NCBI RefSeq assembly: GCF_007833165.1
Contig: NZ_VOBQ01000016.1
Coordinates: forward strand, 1-64,000
Direction of reading: 5' to 3'
Source: Caenimonas sedimenti
Lineage (GTDB): Bacteria > Pseudomonadota > Gammaproteobacteria > Burkholderiales > Burkholderiaceae_C
DNA: 64,000 nucleotides
The notes beneath the pieces are model-generated. The model saw nothing but the letters and a program-made list of their open reading frames with translations, searched no databases and was not told the origin of the DNA. Every line of letters begins with the position of its first letter. Position 1 is the stretch's first letter. Positions 28,507 through 40,074 of this stretch are shown piece after piece. The position numbers and the translations under genes are program-made.

Positions 28507-29752
28507 CGAGCGACAGGCCTGGGGCTGGCGCGCGCTGCAGGTGACTCCCCGGGTGGCGTGGGTGGATGAAGCCCTGCTGCTCGAAGTCTCGGCCAGCGAG
28601 CGGCTGTTTGGCGGGCGCCAGGCTTTGCTGCGCTTCCTGGTGGAAGAGACCCCCTTGTCCAAAGTGTCCTGGGCGCGAGGCCGAACCGCACTGGTGGCAC
28701 TGGCCTCGCTGCGGTTGCAGGCTCGAGGAATTGAGCGGCCGAAAAACGTGGATGGTCTCCCGCTGGACGTACTCACTGCGGCCACCGAACACCTGCCGAC
28801 TCTCGAGCGCATCGGCTGCCGCACCTGGGGGGATTTGCGATCGCTCCCGCGTGGAGGCTTGGCCAGGCGCTTCGGCTCCGCCTTGCTGGACGCCCTCGAT
28901 GCAGGCTATGCCGAACGGCCGGAGAGGTATGCGTGGATCACGTTGCCCGAATCTTTCGACATGAACCTGGAACTGGTGTCCCTGGCAACCACCGCACCGG
29001 AACTGATGTGGTCTGCGCAGCGGCTGCTGACCCAGCTTCAGGTGTGGCTGCAGGCAAGGCACCGGGGCGTGCTGGCATTGGAACTGGAGTGGACGCTCGA
29101 CCTGCGCCGGTTGAACGGCAAGCGGCTGCCTTCGCATGAGCGCCTGCCGGTCCGCACCGCCGAACCCACCCAGGACATCACGCACCTGAGGCGGCTGGTC
29201 AACGAGCACCTGGGACGCGCGCAACTCGCCGCGCCAGCCAATCATCTGCGACTGCGGTCGCTCGAAACCCAACCCTGGCACGGCGACAGCCGCGGCTTCC
29301 TGCCGGAAGACAACCGGCAGGGCGAGAAGCTGCACCAGTTCATCGAACGCCTCAGTGCGCGGTTGGGTCCGCAGAACGTCGTGGTGCCGATGGCACATGC
29401 GGATTGGCGGCCTGAGCGGATGCAGCAATGGGCCCCAGCGCGGGATTCGGAGGCCCAAACGGCCACCCAGGCCGACGCCCTGTATCCCCCATGGCTGTTG
29501 CCGCAACCCCTGGCCTTGGAGGTCCGCAACGACAAGCCGCATTTCGGCGGCCCGCTCGAGCGCTTGACGCGGCTCTACCGGGTGGAAACCGGTTGGTGGG
29601 AAAACGGCGAGCCGGCTTTGCGCGACTACTTCGTCGCTCGCAGCCAGGAGGCAGGCTTGCTCTGGATCTACCGCGAGCGGCCCGTTTCACTTGCCGCCGA
29701 CCTGGAGCACACCCAGAAATTCCGCTGGTTCCTGCAGGGCTTGTATGCCTGA
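28472..29752 (+). CDS. imuB: ImuB, inactive Y-family polymerase homolog
   Basis: This 426-residue ImuB is related to Y-family polymerases but lacks their catalytic acidic residues; by family knowledge it acts as the hub linking DnaE2 to the beta clamp. The N-terminus MDWIALSP is family-like, with VDEALLLEVSASERLFGG near residue 32. Only the ATG at 28472 fits that N-terminus, although the frame is open far upstream inside imuA. It overlaps dnaE2 by 8 bases. Confidence 0.94.
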   Translation: MDWIALSPSLADERQAWGWRALQVTPRVAWVDEALLLEVSASERLFGGRQALLRFLVEETPLSKVSWARGRTALVALASLRLQARGIERPKNVDGLPLDVLTAATEHLPTLERIGCRTWGDLRSLPRGGLARRFGSALLDALDAGYAERPERYAWITLPESFDMNLELVSLATTAPELMWSAQRLLTQLQVWLQARHRGVLALELEWTLDLRRLNGKRLPSHERLPVRTAEPTQDITHLRRLVNEHLGRAQLAAPANHLRLRSLETQPWHGDSRGFLPEDNRQGEKLHQFIERLSARLGPQNVVVPMAHADWRPERMQQWAPARDSEAQTATQADALYPPWLLPQPLALEVRNDKPHFGGPLERLTRLYRVETGWWENGEPALRDYFVARSQEAGLLWIYRERPVSLAADLEHTQKFRWFLQGLYA

Positions 29753-32700
29753 GTACCAGGTCAAGCCCGGCCCCGTGCTGGACGAAGACAAGGAATGGCC
29801 ACCTGTCTTGTCGGAGGCAGGTGATCTGCCGCGCTACGCGGAGCTGCATTGCATCAGCAACTTCAGCTTCCAGCGCGGCGCTTCGCATCCGCAGGAACTG
29901 GTGCGCCGCGCCTACAACCTGGGCTACGAGGCCCTGGCCATCACCGACGAATGTTCGGTCGCCGGGGTCGTGCGTGCATGGTCCGGCTGGAAGCAGTACG
30001 AGGAGTTCGTCCGCGCGATGGAAAAGAAGCTGGGGCAGGCTCGGCTCAGGCCATTCCGCCTGCTTTTCGGCAGTGAGTTCGACTTGCCGGGCGGACGGCT
30101 GGTCGCCATCGCCCGGCACCTCGATGGCTGGGGTGGGCTGTGCCAGTTCATCACCAATGCGCGCACGACGAAAGCGCCCAAGGGCGAATACCGGGTGGGC
30201 TGGGACTCCAGCGATTTCAGTTTGCTCACCGGCTGCGAAATCCTGTACGCGCCGAAGCGAGGCAACGGTTTCGAACTCGACGCCCTGTGTGAACGCCTGG
30301 CCTGGTTGCGCGAACGATTCGCCGGACACCTTTGGCTGGCCGTGGAACTGCCGTTCGGGCAGGACGACGACCTGTGGCTGGCTACGTTAGCCGACGCTGG
30401 AGCTCGGGTGCAGGTTCCCCTGGTGGCCGCGGGCGACGTCCACATGCACGTGCGTTCGCGCAAGCCGCTGCAGGACGTCATCACCGCAGTGCGGCTGGGC
30501 CGCACCGTGGCGGAGTGCGGACAGGAATTGCAAGGCAACGCGGAACGCCATTTGCGGCAGCGCAAACGCATCGCCGAAGCTTTCCCCCATGCGCTGATGG
30601 CGAGGACGCTGGAGGTGGCCGAGCGCTGCAATTTCAGCCTGACGGAGGTCCAGTACAACTACCCGCTGGAGACGGTGCCTGCCGGCATGACGCCGACGCA
30701 GGGCTTGCGGCACCTGACGATGCTCGGTGCCGCGGAGCGCTACCCCGCAGGCATCCCCGCCAAGGTCAGCGGATTGCTCGAGAAAGAGCTCGCCCTCATT
30801 GCGGCGTGCAAGTACGAGATGTTCTTCCTCACGGTGCACGACATCGTGCGCTTCGCCAACGAGCGGAAGATCCTCTGCCAGGGGCGGGGTTCGGCGGCCA
30901 ATTCCGCGGTCTGCTATTGCCTGGGCATCACGGCGATGGACCCCGCCATCACCGACCCTTTGCTCGAGCGCTTCATCAGCATGGACCGCAAGGAGGAACC
31001 GCCGGACATCGACGTCGATTTCGAGCACGAGCGGCGCGAGCAGGTCATCCAGTACATCTATGAAAAGTATGGGCGGGATCGTGCCGCCATCGCCGCGGTG
31101 GTCATCTGCTACCGCACGCGCAGCGCCATCCGCGATGCCGGCAAGGCGATCGGAATACCGGCCGTGCTGGTGGATGCGTTCGCCAAGGACCACCACTGGT
31201 TCGACGACGACCTGGCCGAAGACCGGCTGGGGGAGCTCGCGCAATTGCTTGGCGTCAGCATCCGTCCTCACGAGGCGCGCCTGTGGCTGGAACTCACGCG
31301 CGGCCTCAAGGGCTTTCCTCGCCACCTGAGCCAGCACGTCGGCGGCTTCGTTCTCACGCAGACCACGCTCACGCGGCTGGTGCCGGTGGAAAACGCGAGC
31401 ATGAAAGACCGCTCGGTCATCCAGTGGGACAAGGACGACCTGGAAGACATGGGGCTGATGAAGGTGGACGTGCTGGCGCTCGGGATGCTGACCGCCATCC
31501 AGCGCTGCCTGGACCTGGTGAGCCTGCGGCGGGGAACGCCCTTCACGCGCTACGACATTCCCGATGAGGATGCCAAGACCTACGAGATGATCCGGCGGGC
31601 CGACACCGTGGGGGTGTTCCAGATCGAAAGCCGGGCGCAGATGTCCATGCTGCCTCGCCTCAAGCCCACCACCTTCTACGACCTCGTGGTTGAAGTCGCC
31701 ATCGTGCGGCCGGGTCCGATCACCGGGGGCATGGTGCATCCGTACCTCAAGGCCCGGGAGAAGTTCGCCAGGAAGGAAGCGATCGAGTACGAACGCTCCT
31801 CGCTCGATCTGCCAGGAAATCCGCCACGCCTGAAAAAGGCTCTGGAGCGCACCCTCGGCATCCCCATCTTCCAGGAACAGGTCATGGAGATCTCCATGAT
31901 CGCGGCCGGCTTCACCGCGACGCAAGCCGACTCCCTGCGCCGCGCCATGGCCGCCTGGAAGCGCACCGGCGGAGTCGACAAATTCGAAAGAATGCTGATC
32001 CAGGGCATGCTGGACAACGGCTACAACCTCGATTTCGCCCAGCGCATCTTCCAGCAGGTGAAGGGCTTCGGCGACTACGGTTTCCCCGAAAGCCATGCGT
32101 ACAGCTTTGCCCTGCTGGCCTACAAGAGCAGCTGGCTCAAATGCCACGAGCCCGAGTGCTTTCTGGCTGCGATGCTCAACTCGCAGCCCATGGGCTTCTA
32201 TTCGCCGTCGCAACTGATCCAGGATGGCGTCCGGCATGGCGTGCAAGTCCTGCCCGCAGATGTCTCCCACAGTGACTGGGACTGCACCCTTGAATTGGGG
32301 TCAGATTCCAATTTATCGGCCACGGGCGAGATGTGCCGGCCCGTCGTACGACTCGGCCTGCGGATGGTGGGCAGCCTGAGCGAAGCCGCTGGAAAGCGCA
32401 TCCCGGAGGCCAGGGCGGCCGATGGCGCTTTCCGCAGTACCGAAGACCTGGCCCTGCGTGCCGGCCTCGACCTGAAGGACCTGAACGCCCTGGCCGCCGC
32501 CGATGCCCTGCGCTCCCTGTCCGGCCACCGACGGCAGCAGGTGTGGGACGCCTCGGCGCAGCGCAGGGCGCCAGCCTTGCTGCGTGACGCCCCCGTGAAC
32601 GAGCAGGCGCTCCTGCTGCCGGCGGCGGGGGAGGGCGAGGAGATCGTCTTCGATTACGCCTCCATGGGACTCACCTTGCGGCGCCATCCCCTGGCGTTGC

Positions 32701-33068
32701 TGCGGCCACGCCTGGCCCGCATGAAGCTGCTGAGCGCCGACCAGCTGCGCGACCTGCCCCATGGTCGCCGCGTGGCCGCTTGCGGCATCGTCACCGTGCG
32801 CCAGCAGCCGCAGACGGCCAAGGGCACGATCTTCGTCACGCTCGAGGATGAGACCGGCCCGGTGAACGTGATCGTCTGGAAGCACGTCCGCGAGGCGCAG
32901 CGTGAGGCCTTGTTGCGCGCCCGCCTGCTGGCGGTGCACGGCATCTGGCAGCGGGACGTCGACAGCGGTGGCGAAGTCCGGCACTTGATCGCCCAAAGGA
33001 TGACCGACCTCACGCCGCTGTTGGGCCGGCTGGGACAGCAAGGCAACAAGAGCCGGGACTTTCACTGA
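29745..33068 (+). CDS. dnaE2: Error-prone DNA polymerase DnaE2 (ImuC)
   Basis: This 1107-residue C-family polymerase does SOS-induced translesion synthesis with ImuA and ImuB. It has an N-terminal PHP domain (YAELHCISNFSFQRGASHP), the polymerase catalytic motif PDIDVDFEHERRE and VDVLALGML, and a C-terminal OB fold (VTVRQQPQTAKGTIFVTLEDE). The ATG at 29745 overlaps the end of imuB. Between DWDCTLE and PVVRLGLRMVG it carries an extra stretch reading LGSDSNLSATGEMCR, encoded by and next to the 22-bp repeat that is also in the glycine riboswitch. The frame is intact, so the protein may still work. Confidence 0.95.
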   Translation: MPEYQVKPGPVLDEDKEWPPVLSEAGDLPRYAELHCISNFSFQRGASHPQELVRRAYNLGYEALAITDECSVAGVVRAWSGWKQYEEFVRAMEKKLGQARLRPFRLLFGSEFDLPGGRLVAIARHLDGWGGLCQFITNARTTKAPKGEYRVGWDSSDFSLLTGCEILYAPKRGNGFELDALCERLAWLRERFAGHLWLAVELPFGQDDDLWLATLADAGARVQVPLVAAGDVHMHVRSRKPLQDVITAVRLGRTVAECGQELQGNAERHLRQRKRIAEAFPHALMARTLEVAERCNFSLTEVQYNYPLETVPAGMTPTQGLRHLTMLGAAERYPAGIPAKVSGLLEKELALIAACKYEMFFLTVHDIVRFANERKILCQGRGSAANSAVCYCLGITAMDPAITDPLLERFISMDRKEEPPDIDVDFEHERREQVIQYIYEKYGRDRAAIAAVVICYRTRSAIRDAGKAIGIPAVLVDAFAKDHHWFDDDLAEDRLGELAQLLGVSIRPHEARLWLELTRGLKGFPRHLSQHVGGFVLTQTTLTRLVPVENASMKDRSVIQWDKDDLEDMGLMKVDVLALGMLTAIQRCLDLVSLRRGTPFTRYDIPDEDAKTYEMIRRADTVGVFQIESRAQMSMLPRLKPTTFYDLVVEVAIVRPGPITGGMVHPYLKAREKFARKEAIEYERSSLDLPGNPPRLKKALERTLGIPIFQEQVMEISMIAAGFTATQADSLRRAMAAWKRTGGVDKFERMLIQGMLDNGYNLDFAQRIFQQVKGFGDYGFPESHAYSFALLAYKSSWLKCHEPECFLAAMLNSQPMGFYSPSQLIQDGVRHGVQVLPADVSHSDWDCTLELGSDSNLSATGEMCRPVVRLGLRMVGSLSEAAGKRIPEARAADGAFRSTEDLALRAGLDLKDLNALAAADALRSLSGHRRQQVWDASAQRRAPALLRDAPVNEQALLLPAAGEGEEIVFDYASMGLTLRRHPLALLRPRLARMKLLSADQLRDLPHGRRVAACGIVTVRQQPQTAKGTIFVTLEDETGPVNVIVWKHVREAQREALLRARLLAVHGIWQRDVDSGGEVRHLIAQRMTDLTPLLGRLGQQGNKSRDFH
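32293..32314 (+). repeat. 22-bp palindromic repeat, copy 2 (in frame in dnaE2)
   Basis: This copy has the same TTGGGGTCAGATTCCAA core as the copy in the riboswitch at 6838-6859, with identity across 22 bases, but reads in the plus orientation. In dnaE2 it encodes part of ELGSDSNL in a position where related polymerases, as I remember them, run directly from DWDCTLE to the RLGLR segment. Its dyad symmetry and multi-site occurrence suggest a small dispersed repeat. Confidence 0.85.
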
Positions 33069-33169
33069 CAAGCCGGTGTAAGCCGATGCCGCAATCTGCT
33101 CCTCGCAACCCCCTTCTGTTCGCCAGCGCACATTCGTTTCGAGTCCGGCCCCTTAGTCTCCGCCGGTGA

Positions 33170-33648
<479 letters not shown>

Positions 33649-33671
33649 TCATGCCGGCCCCACGCGAAAAG

Positions 33672-33698
33672 GAGCCCCCGCAAGGGGCTCTTTTTTTT
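33672..33698 (+). terminator. Rho-independent terminator after the collagen-like gene
   Basis: GAGCCCC (33672-33678) and GGGGCTC (33684-33690) form a 7-bp GC-rich stem with a 5-base loop, followed by eight T residues (33691-33698). It lies 61 bases past the lipoprotein stop. The leftward MFS gene ends just beyond, so the hairpin may end transcription from that side too, though that side lacks a comparable T-run. Confidence 0.92.
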
Positions 33699-33712
33699 GC
33701 TTCGGCAATCGC

Positions 33713-34975
33713 CTACTTCGGCTTTTTCGCCAACATGAACAACAGCGACCCCGACCCCGCCACGAGCGCCAGCGCCGTGAAGCCCCAGCGATAACTCCCC
33801 GTCGCGTCCGCGAACGCCCCCGCCACCATCGGCCCGGCCACCTGGCCCACCGAGATGATGAAGGCCGACAATCCCATGATCATGCCGATGGCTTGCAGGC
33901 CGAAGTAGTCCGCGCGCAGCGCCTGCATCAGCGGGCCGCGCAGGCCCCAGGCCATGCCGTGCAGGATGGCGAAGGCCCCCAGCATCGCCGGATGCACGGC
34001 GAAGGTGAGCATCAACAGCCCCACCGCATGCGCCAGCATGCAGCCGGCGGCGATGTGGGCCTTGTCCCAGCGGTCGCCCACCGCCGCGCCCAGCAGCACG
34101 CCGCCCACCTGCGCCACCGTCATGAGCGTGATGACGAAGGAAGCTTGCCCCAGTGTGTAGCCCAGCCCCTCCTTCATGTGCGAGATCGCGTGCACGTTCA
34201 CCGCCGTCACCACCAGCAGCGCGAAGCCGTGGCCCAGCGCCAGCAGCCAGAAAGCCGGCGTGCGCAGCGCCTCGCGCGCCGTGAAATGGCGTTCCGGCAA
34301 GTCGGCCGCGGACGCGCCGGGCACCGCGGGCTGGGGCGGGATGCCGTCCTCCGTTTCGCCCATGTCGGAGGGATGCCGGCGCAGTACACGCGCCAGCGGC
34401 CAACCCACCACGATGGACAGCACGCCGGAAGCGAAGGCGGTGGTGCGCCAGCCATAGGCCTGCATGGTCCACGCCACCGCCGGCACCACCACGCCGCCGA
34501 GCGCGAGGCCCAGGCCCATGGTCGACAGCGCGCGGGCGCGGCGCTTGCGGAACCAGTGGACCAGCGTGACCGTGAGGGGGAAATAGCCGGAGAGCGAGGT
34601 GCCGAGTGCCAGCAGCAGCACGGCGCCATAGAATCCCATGAGGGTGTCGACCTGGCTGAGGACCAGGAAGCCGGCGCCGAAGATGAGGATGCCCGCCTGC
34701 ACCATCGAGCGCGCGCCGAAGCGGTCCATCGCCCAGCCCAGGGCGGGCCCGAGCACGGCGCCTTCCAGCGATTGCAATGCGGCGCCGCCGGACAGGGCCG
34801 TCTTGCTCCAGCCGCGTTCTTCCGAGAGCACCGCGACATAGGCGCCGAAAGCCTGCATCAACAGGCCGGCGTGGAGGAACTGGATCATGGCGCCGGCGCC
34901 CACCATGCGCCAGCCGTAGAAGAGTTTCAAGGGGGCTTCCGGAACGACGCGAACGAGTGTACGGGTGAAAGCCAA
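33713..34975 (-). CDS. MFS transporter
   Basis: This protein of about 420 residues has twelve hydrophobic helices and the MFS loop motif GWAMDRFGARSM near residue 80. Its layout resembles oxalate/formate- or monocarboxylate-type MFS carriers of Burkholderiales. The substrate is not evident. The longest start is TTG at 34975; a second TTG at 34930 has GGAAG upstream and would give a start right before KLFYGWRM, so the N-terminus is uncertain. Confidence 0.88.
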   Translation of the reverse strand: MAFTRTLVRVVPEAPLKLFYGWRMVGAGAMIQFLHAGLLMQAFGAYVAVLSEERGWSKTALSGGAALQSLEGAVLGPALGWAMDRFGARSMVQAGILIFGAGFLVLSQVDTLMGFYGAVLLLALGTSLSGYFPLTVTLVHWFRKRRARALSTMGLGLALGGVVVPAVAWTMQAYGWRTTAFASGVLSIVVGWPLARVLRRHPSDMGETEDGIPPQPAVPGASAADLPERHFTAREALRTPAFWLLALGHGFALLVVTAVNVHAISHMKEGLGYTLGQASFVITLMTVAQVGGVLLGAAVGDRWDKAHIAAGCMLAHAVGLLMLTFAVHPAMLGAFAILHGMAWGLRGPLMQALRADYFGLQAIGMIMGLSAFIISVGQVAGPMVAGAFADATGSYRWGFTALALVAGSGSLLFMLAKKPK

Positions 34976-35046
34976 ACGAGCACGTCCGTTCTAAGCGCGA
35001 AGAATGGGAATAATGGCCGGCTGCCACTTTTCAGGTGAACTGAACA

Positions 35047-36582
35047 ATGAGTGACTGGACCTCCGGCTACATGGCCGAAGTTGGATACACGTACGGCTGC
35101 TACGGCGAGCTCAGCGCGGAGCGCCTGCGCCTGGCCTTCCTCAGTGCGGGCCTCGCGCTGCCTCCGCTGGGGACCGCATGCGAACTGGGCTACGGCCAGG
35201 GGCTGGGCGCCAACATCAACGCCGCGGCCACGCTGACCCGCTGGTACGGCACCGATTTCCTGCCGGCCCAGGCCGCCTACGCCCAGGAGCTGACCGCGAT
35301 TGCCGGGCACGGCGCGCAACTGCAGGACCAGGGCTTCGCCGAGTTCTGCCTGCGTGAGGACCTGCCGGACTTCGACTTCATCGGCCTGCACGGCACCTGG
35401 AGCTGGGTGAACGACGAGAACCGGAGCGTCATCGTCGATTTCCTGCGGCGCAAGCTGAAGCCGGGCGGCGTCGCCTACATCAGCTACAACACGCAGCCGG
35501 GCTGGGCGAACATGGTTCCGATGCGCCACCTGATCGCCGAGCACGCCCGCGTGATGGGCTCGCCGGGACAAGGCATCTCGGCGCGCATCGCAGGCGCGCT
35601 GGAGTTCGGCGAGAAGCTGCTGGAGCTGAATCCGGCTTATGCCCAGGCCAACCCCGAGGTGAAAGCGCGCTTCGCGAAACTCAGGTCGCACGACCGCGCC
35701 TACCTGGCGCACGAATACTTCAACCGCAACTGGAACGCGATGCCGTTCGCGGACCTGGCGGAGTGGCTGGCTCCCGCGAAGCTGGAGTTCGCATGTTCCG
35801 CGTACATCCGCGACCATATCGACGAGGTCAATTTCACGCCGGCGCAACTGGCGTTCCTGCGTGCCATCCCGCATGCCAACCTCAAGCAGACGGCCCGGGA
35901 CTACTTCGTCGACCAGCAGTTCCGGCGCGACTACTGGGTCAAGGGCGCGCGCCGCATCGGCCTGGTGGAGCAGATGGAGCAATGGCGTGGCATGCGTCCC
36001 GTGCTGGTGGTGCCGCGCGCCGAAGTCGCGCTCAAGATGAAGGCGCCCGTGGGGGACGTGGAACTGCAGCCCGCGCTCTATGCGCCCGTGCTGGACGCGT
36101 TGGCCGACCACCAGGTTCACAGCGTTGCCGAACTGGAGCAGGCGCTCGCGCCCAAGGGCCTGGGCTTGCCGCAGCTCCTGCAGGCCGTGCGCATGCTCTA
36201 TGCCAAGGGCGATCTCGTGTTCGCGCAGGACGAAGCGCTGCAAACCCAGGTGGCGGAGCGTTGCCACCGCCTGAACGCGCACCTGATGAAGCGCTCCTGC
36301 AACACCGAGGAGGGGCTCTTCCTCGCCAGCCCGGTGACGGGCACGGGCGTGCCCATGCCACGCTTCCACCAGCTGTTCATGCTGGCGCGCAACGCGGGGC
36401 GGCAGGAGCCCGCCGGACTCGCCGCATACGCGTTGGACATCCTGCAGGCCAACCGCGAGAAGATCGTCAAGGAAGGCCGGCCGATCGCCTCCGCGGACGA
36501 AAGCCTGGCCGAACTGGTGCGTCAGGCGGAAGAGTTCATGCGCGCGCGCCTCCCCGTGCTGGAGGCTCTGCAGGTGCGGTAG
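35047..36582 (+). CDS. SAM-dependent methyltransferase with methyltransferase regulatory domain
   Basis: This 511-residue protein has an N-terminal class I methyltransferase domain (CELGYGQGLGANINAA near residue 44; FDFIGLHGTWSWV) and a long C-terminal half resembling the 'predicted methyltransferase regulatory domain' family, with the YLAHEYFN segment. Such proteins are common near surface-polysaccharide genes, but the substrate here is unknown. Its end overlaps the end of the convergent deacylase gene by 47 bases. Confidence 0.86.
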   Translation: MSDWTSGYMAEVGYTYGCYGELSAERLRLAFLSAGLALPPLGTACELGYGQGLGANINAAATLTRWYGTDFLPAQAAYAQELTAIAGHGAQLQDQGFAEFCLREDLPDFDFIGLHGTWSWVNDENRSVIVDFLRRKLKPGGVAYISYNTQPGWANMVPMRHLIAEHARVMGSPGQGISARIAGALEFGEKLLELNPAYAQANPEVKARFAKLRSHDRAYLAHEYFNRNWNAMPFADLAEWLAPAKLEFACSAYIRDHIDEVNFTPAQLAFLRAIPHANLKQTARDYFVDQQFRRDYWVKGARRIGLVEQMEQWRGMRPVLVVPRAEVALKMKAPVGDVELQPALYAPVLDALADHQVHSVAELEQALAPKGLGLPQLLQAVRMLYAKGDLVFAQDEALQTQVAERCHRLNAHLMKRSCNTEEGLFLASPVTGTGVPMPRFHQLFMLARNAGRQEPAGLAAYALDILQANREKIVKEGRPIASADESLAELVRQAEEFMRARLPVLEALQVR

Positions 36583-38041
36583 CGCCGGGTGCTTCCGGTT
36601 CCCGGGTCAGGACCTGCCCGGTGCGCGCGCCGGTATGCCGGCCGCCGGTCCAGGCGACGCTGCCGTTGACGATGACGGCGTGGATTCCCTCCGCCAGGCG
36701 CGTCGGTTCGTCATAGGTCGCCGCATCGCGGATGGTGCCGGCGTCGAACAGCACCAGGTCGGCGTGCTGCCCCGCCGCGATGGTGCCGCGGCCGGCCAGG
36801 CCGAAGTTGCGCGCCGTCAGCCCCGTCATCTTCCACACCGCCGTCTCCAGCGGAAACAGCGCCACCTCGCGGCTGTAGTGGCCCAGCACGCGCGGGAAGG
36901 TGCCCCACAGGCGCGGATGCGGCTTTTCGCCGACGGGAATGCCGTCCGAGCCCACCATGGTTTCGTCAAAGGCCAGGATGCGCTGCACGTCCGCCTCGTC
37001 CATCAGGAAATAGATGGCGGTGCCGGGCTGCAGGCGGCGCGCGGCTTCGGGTTCGTCGACTCCCCACTCCTTGGCGATGTCGCCCAGGTCGCGGCCCGCG
37101 CATTCGGGGTGCGGCTCGCTCGACGCGATCAGCACGCGGCCATCCAGCATGCCGCGGTCCGTGCGGATCATGGTGGAGCCGGCGGTGTAGGGATAGCAAT
37201 CGAGGCAGACCGTCTGCTTGCCCATCGTCTCGCGGATGAAGGGCAGCGTCTCCTGCGAACGGCCGAAGTTCGCCTTGTTCTGCACCTTGTGGTGGGAGAC
37301 CACCACCGGAATCCCGAGCTCGCGGCCGATGCGGAAGGTCTCTTCCAGCGCGTCCATCACCTGCGCGGCTTCGTCGCGCATGTGCGTGACATACAGCGCG
37401 TTGCGCGCCGTCAGCGGCCGGCCGACTTCGATGATCTCCTCGGTGGTGGCCTTGACGGCCGGCGGGTAGAAGGTGCCCGTGGACAGGCCGATGGCGCCGG
37501 CTTCCAGGGACTCCTCCAGCAGGGCCTGCATGGCGGCGATCTCGCTCGCGTCGGCTTCGCGTTCCAACGAACCCATGGTCACGGCGCGCAGGGTGGAGTG
37601 ACCCACCAGCGCCGCCACGTTGCAGGTGGAAGGGGTGCGCCGCAGCGCGTCCAGGTAGGCCGCGAAGGTGGTGAAGCGCGCTTCGGCCGGGGAATCCAGC
37701 AGGTTGAGCGGCATCGGCAGGTCCATGTCGCGCTTCAGCGGTGCGGCGCTGATGCCGCAGTTGCCGGCGATGACGGTGGTGACGCCTTGCGAGACCTTGA
37801 AGCTCATGTCGGGTTGCGAGAGCAGGGCCTGGTCGTCGTGGGTGTGCGAGTCGATGAAGCCGGGCGCGACGATCAGCCCTTTCGCATCGAGGATGCGCTC
37901 CGCGGTCGCCCCGGTCAGGTCCCCGACCGCGGCGATGCAGCCGTCCTGGACTGCCACGTCAGCGTCGAAACGCGGTGCCTTGGTGCCGTCGATGACGGTG
38001 CCGCCGCGGATCAGCAGGTCGTAGTGCTCGGTCTGTGTCAT
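36536..38041 (-). CDS. N-acyl-D-amino-acid deacylase (D-aminoacylase)
   Basis: This 501-residue amidohydrolase-superfamily enzyme hydrolyses N-acyl-D-amino acids to a free D-amino acid. Residues line up with the metal and catalytic set of known D-aminoacylases: H66 and H68 (HTHDD), C95 (GNCG), H220 (THMRDE), H250 (SHHKV) and D366 (GSDG). It is the most distal gene of the leftward peptide-uptake series, 24 bases after the ABC ATPase gene. Its presence suggests the imported substrate contains D-residues. Dipeptidase or dihydropyrimidinase-like activity cannot be excluded. Confidence 0.88.
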   Translation of the reverse strand: MTQTEHYDLLIRGGTVIDGTKAPRFDADVAVQDGCIAAVGDLTGATAERILDAKGLIVAPGFIDSHTHDDQALLSQPDMSFKVSQGVTTVIAGNCGISAAPLKRDMDLPMPLNLLDSPAEARFTTFAAYLDALRRTPSTCNVAALVGHSTLRAVTMGSLEREADASEIAAMQALLEESLEAGAIGLSTGTFYPPAVKATTEEIIEVGRPLTARNALYVTHMRDEAAQVMDALEETFRIGRELGIPVVVSHHKVQNKANFGRSQETLPFIRETMGKQTVCLDCYPYTAGSTMIRTDRGMLDGRVLIASSEPHPECAGRDLGDIAKEWGVDEPEAARRLQPGTAIYFLMDEADVQRILAFDETMVGSDGIPVGEKPHPRLWGTFPRVLGHYSREVALFPLETAVWKMTGLTARNFGLAGRGTIAAGQHADLVLFDAGTIRDAATYDEPTRLAEGIHAVIVNGSVAWTGGRHTGARTGQVLTREPEAPGATAPAEPPARGGARA

Positions 38042-38065
38042 GGCGTTCTCGTGAAGGAGGCGGGT

Positions 38066-40070
<2,005 letters not shown>

Positions 40071-40074
<4 letters not shown>

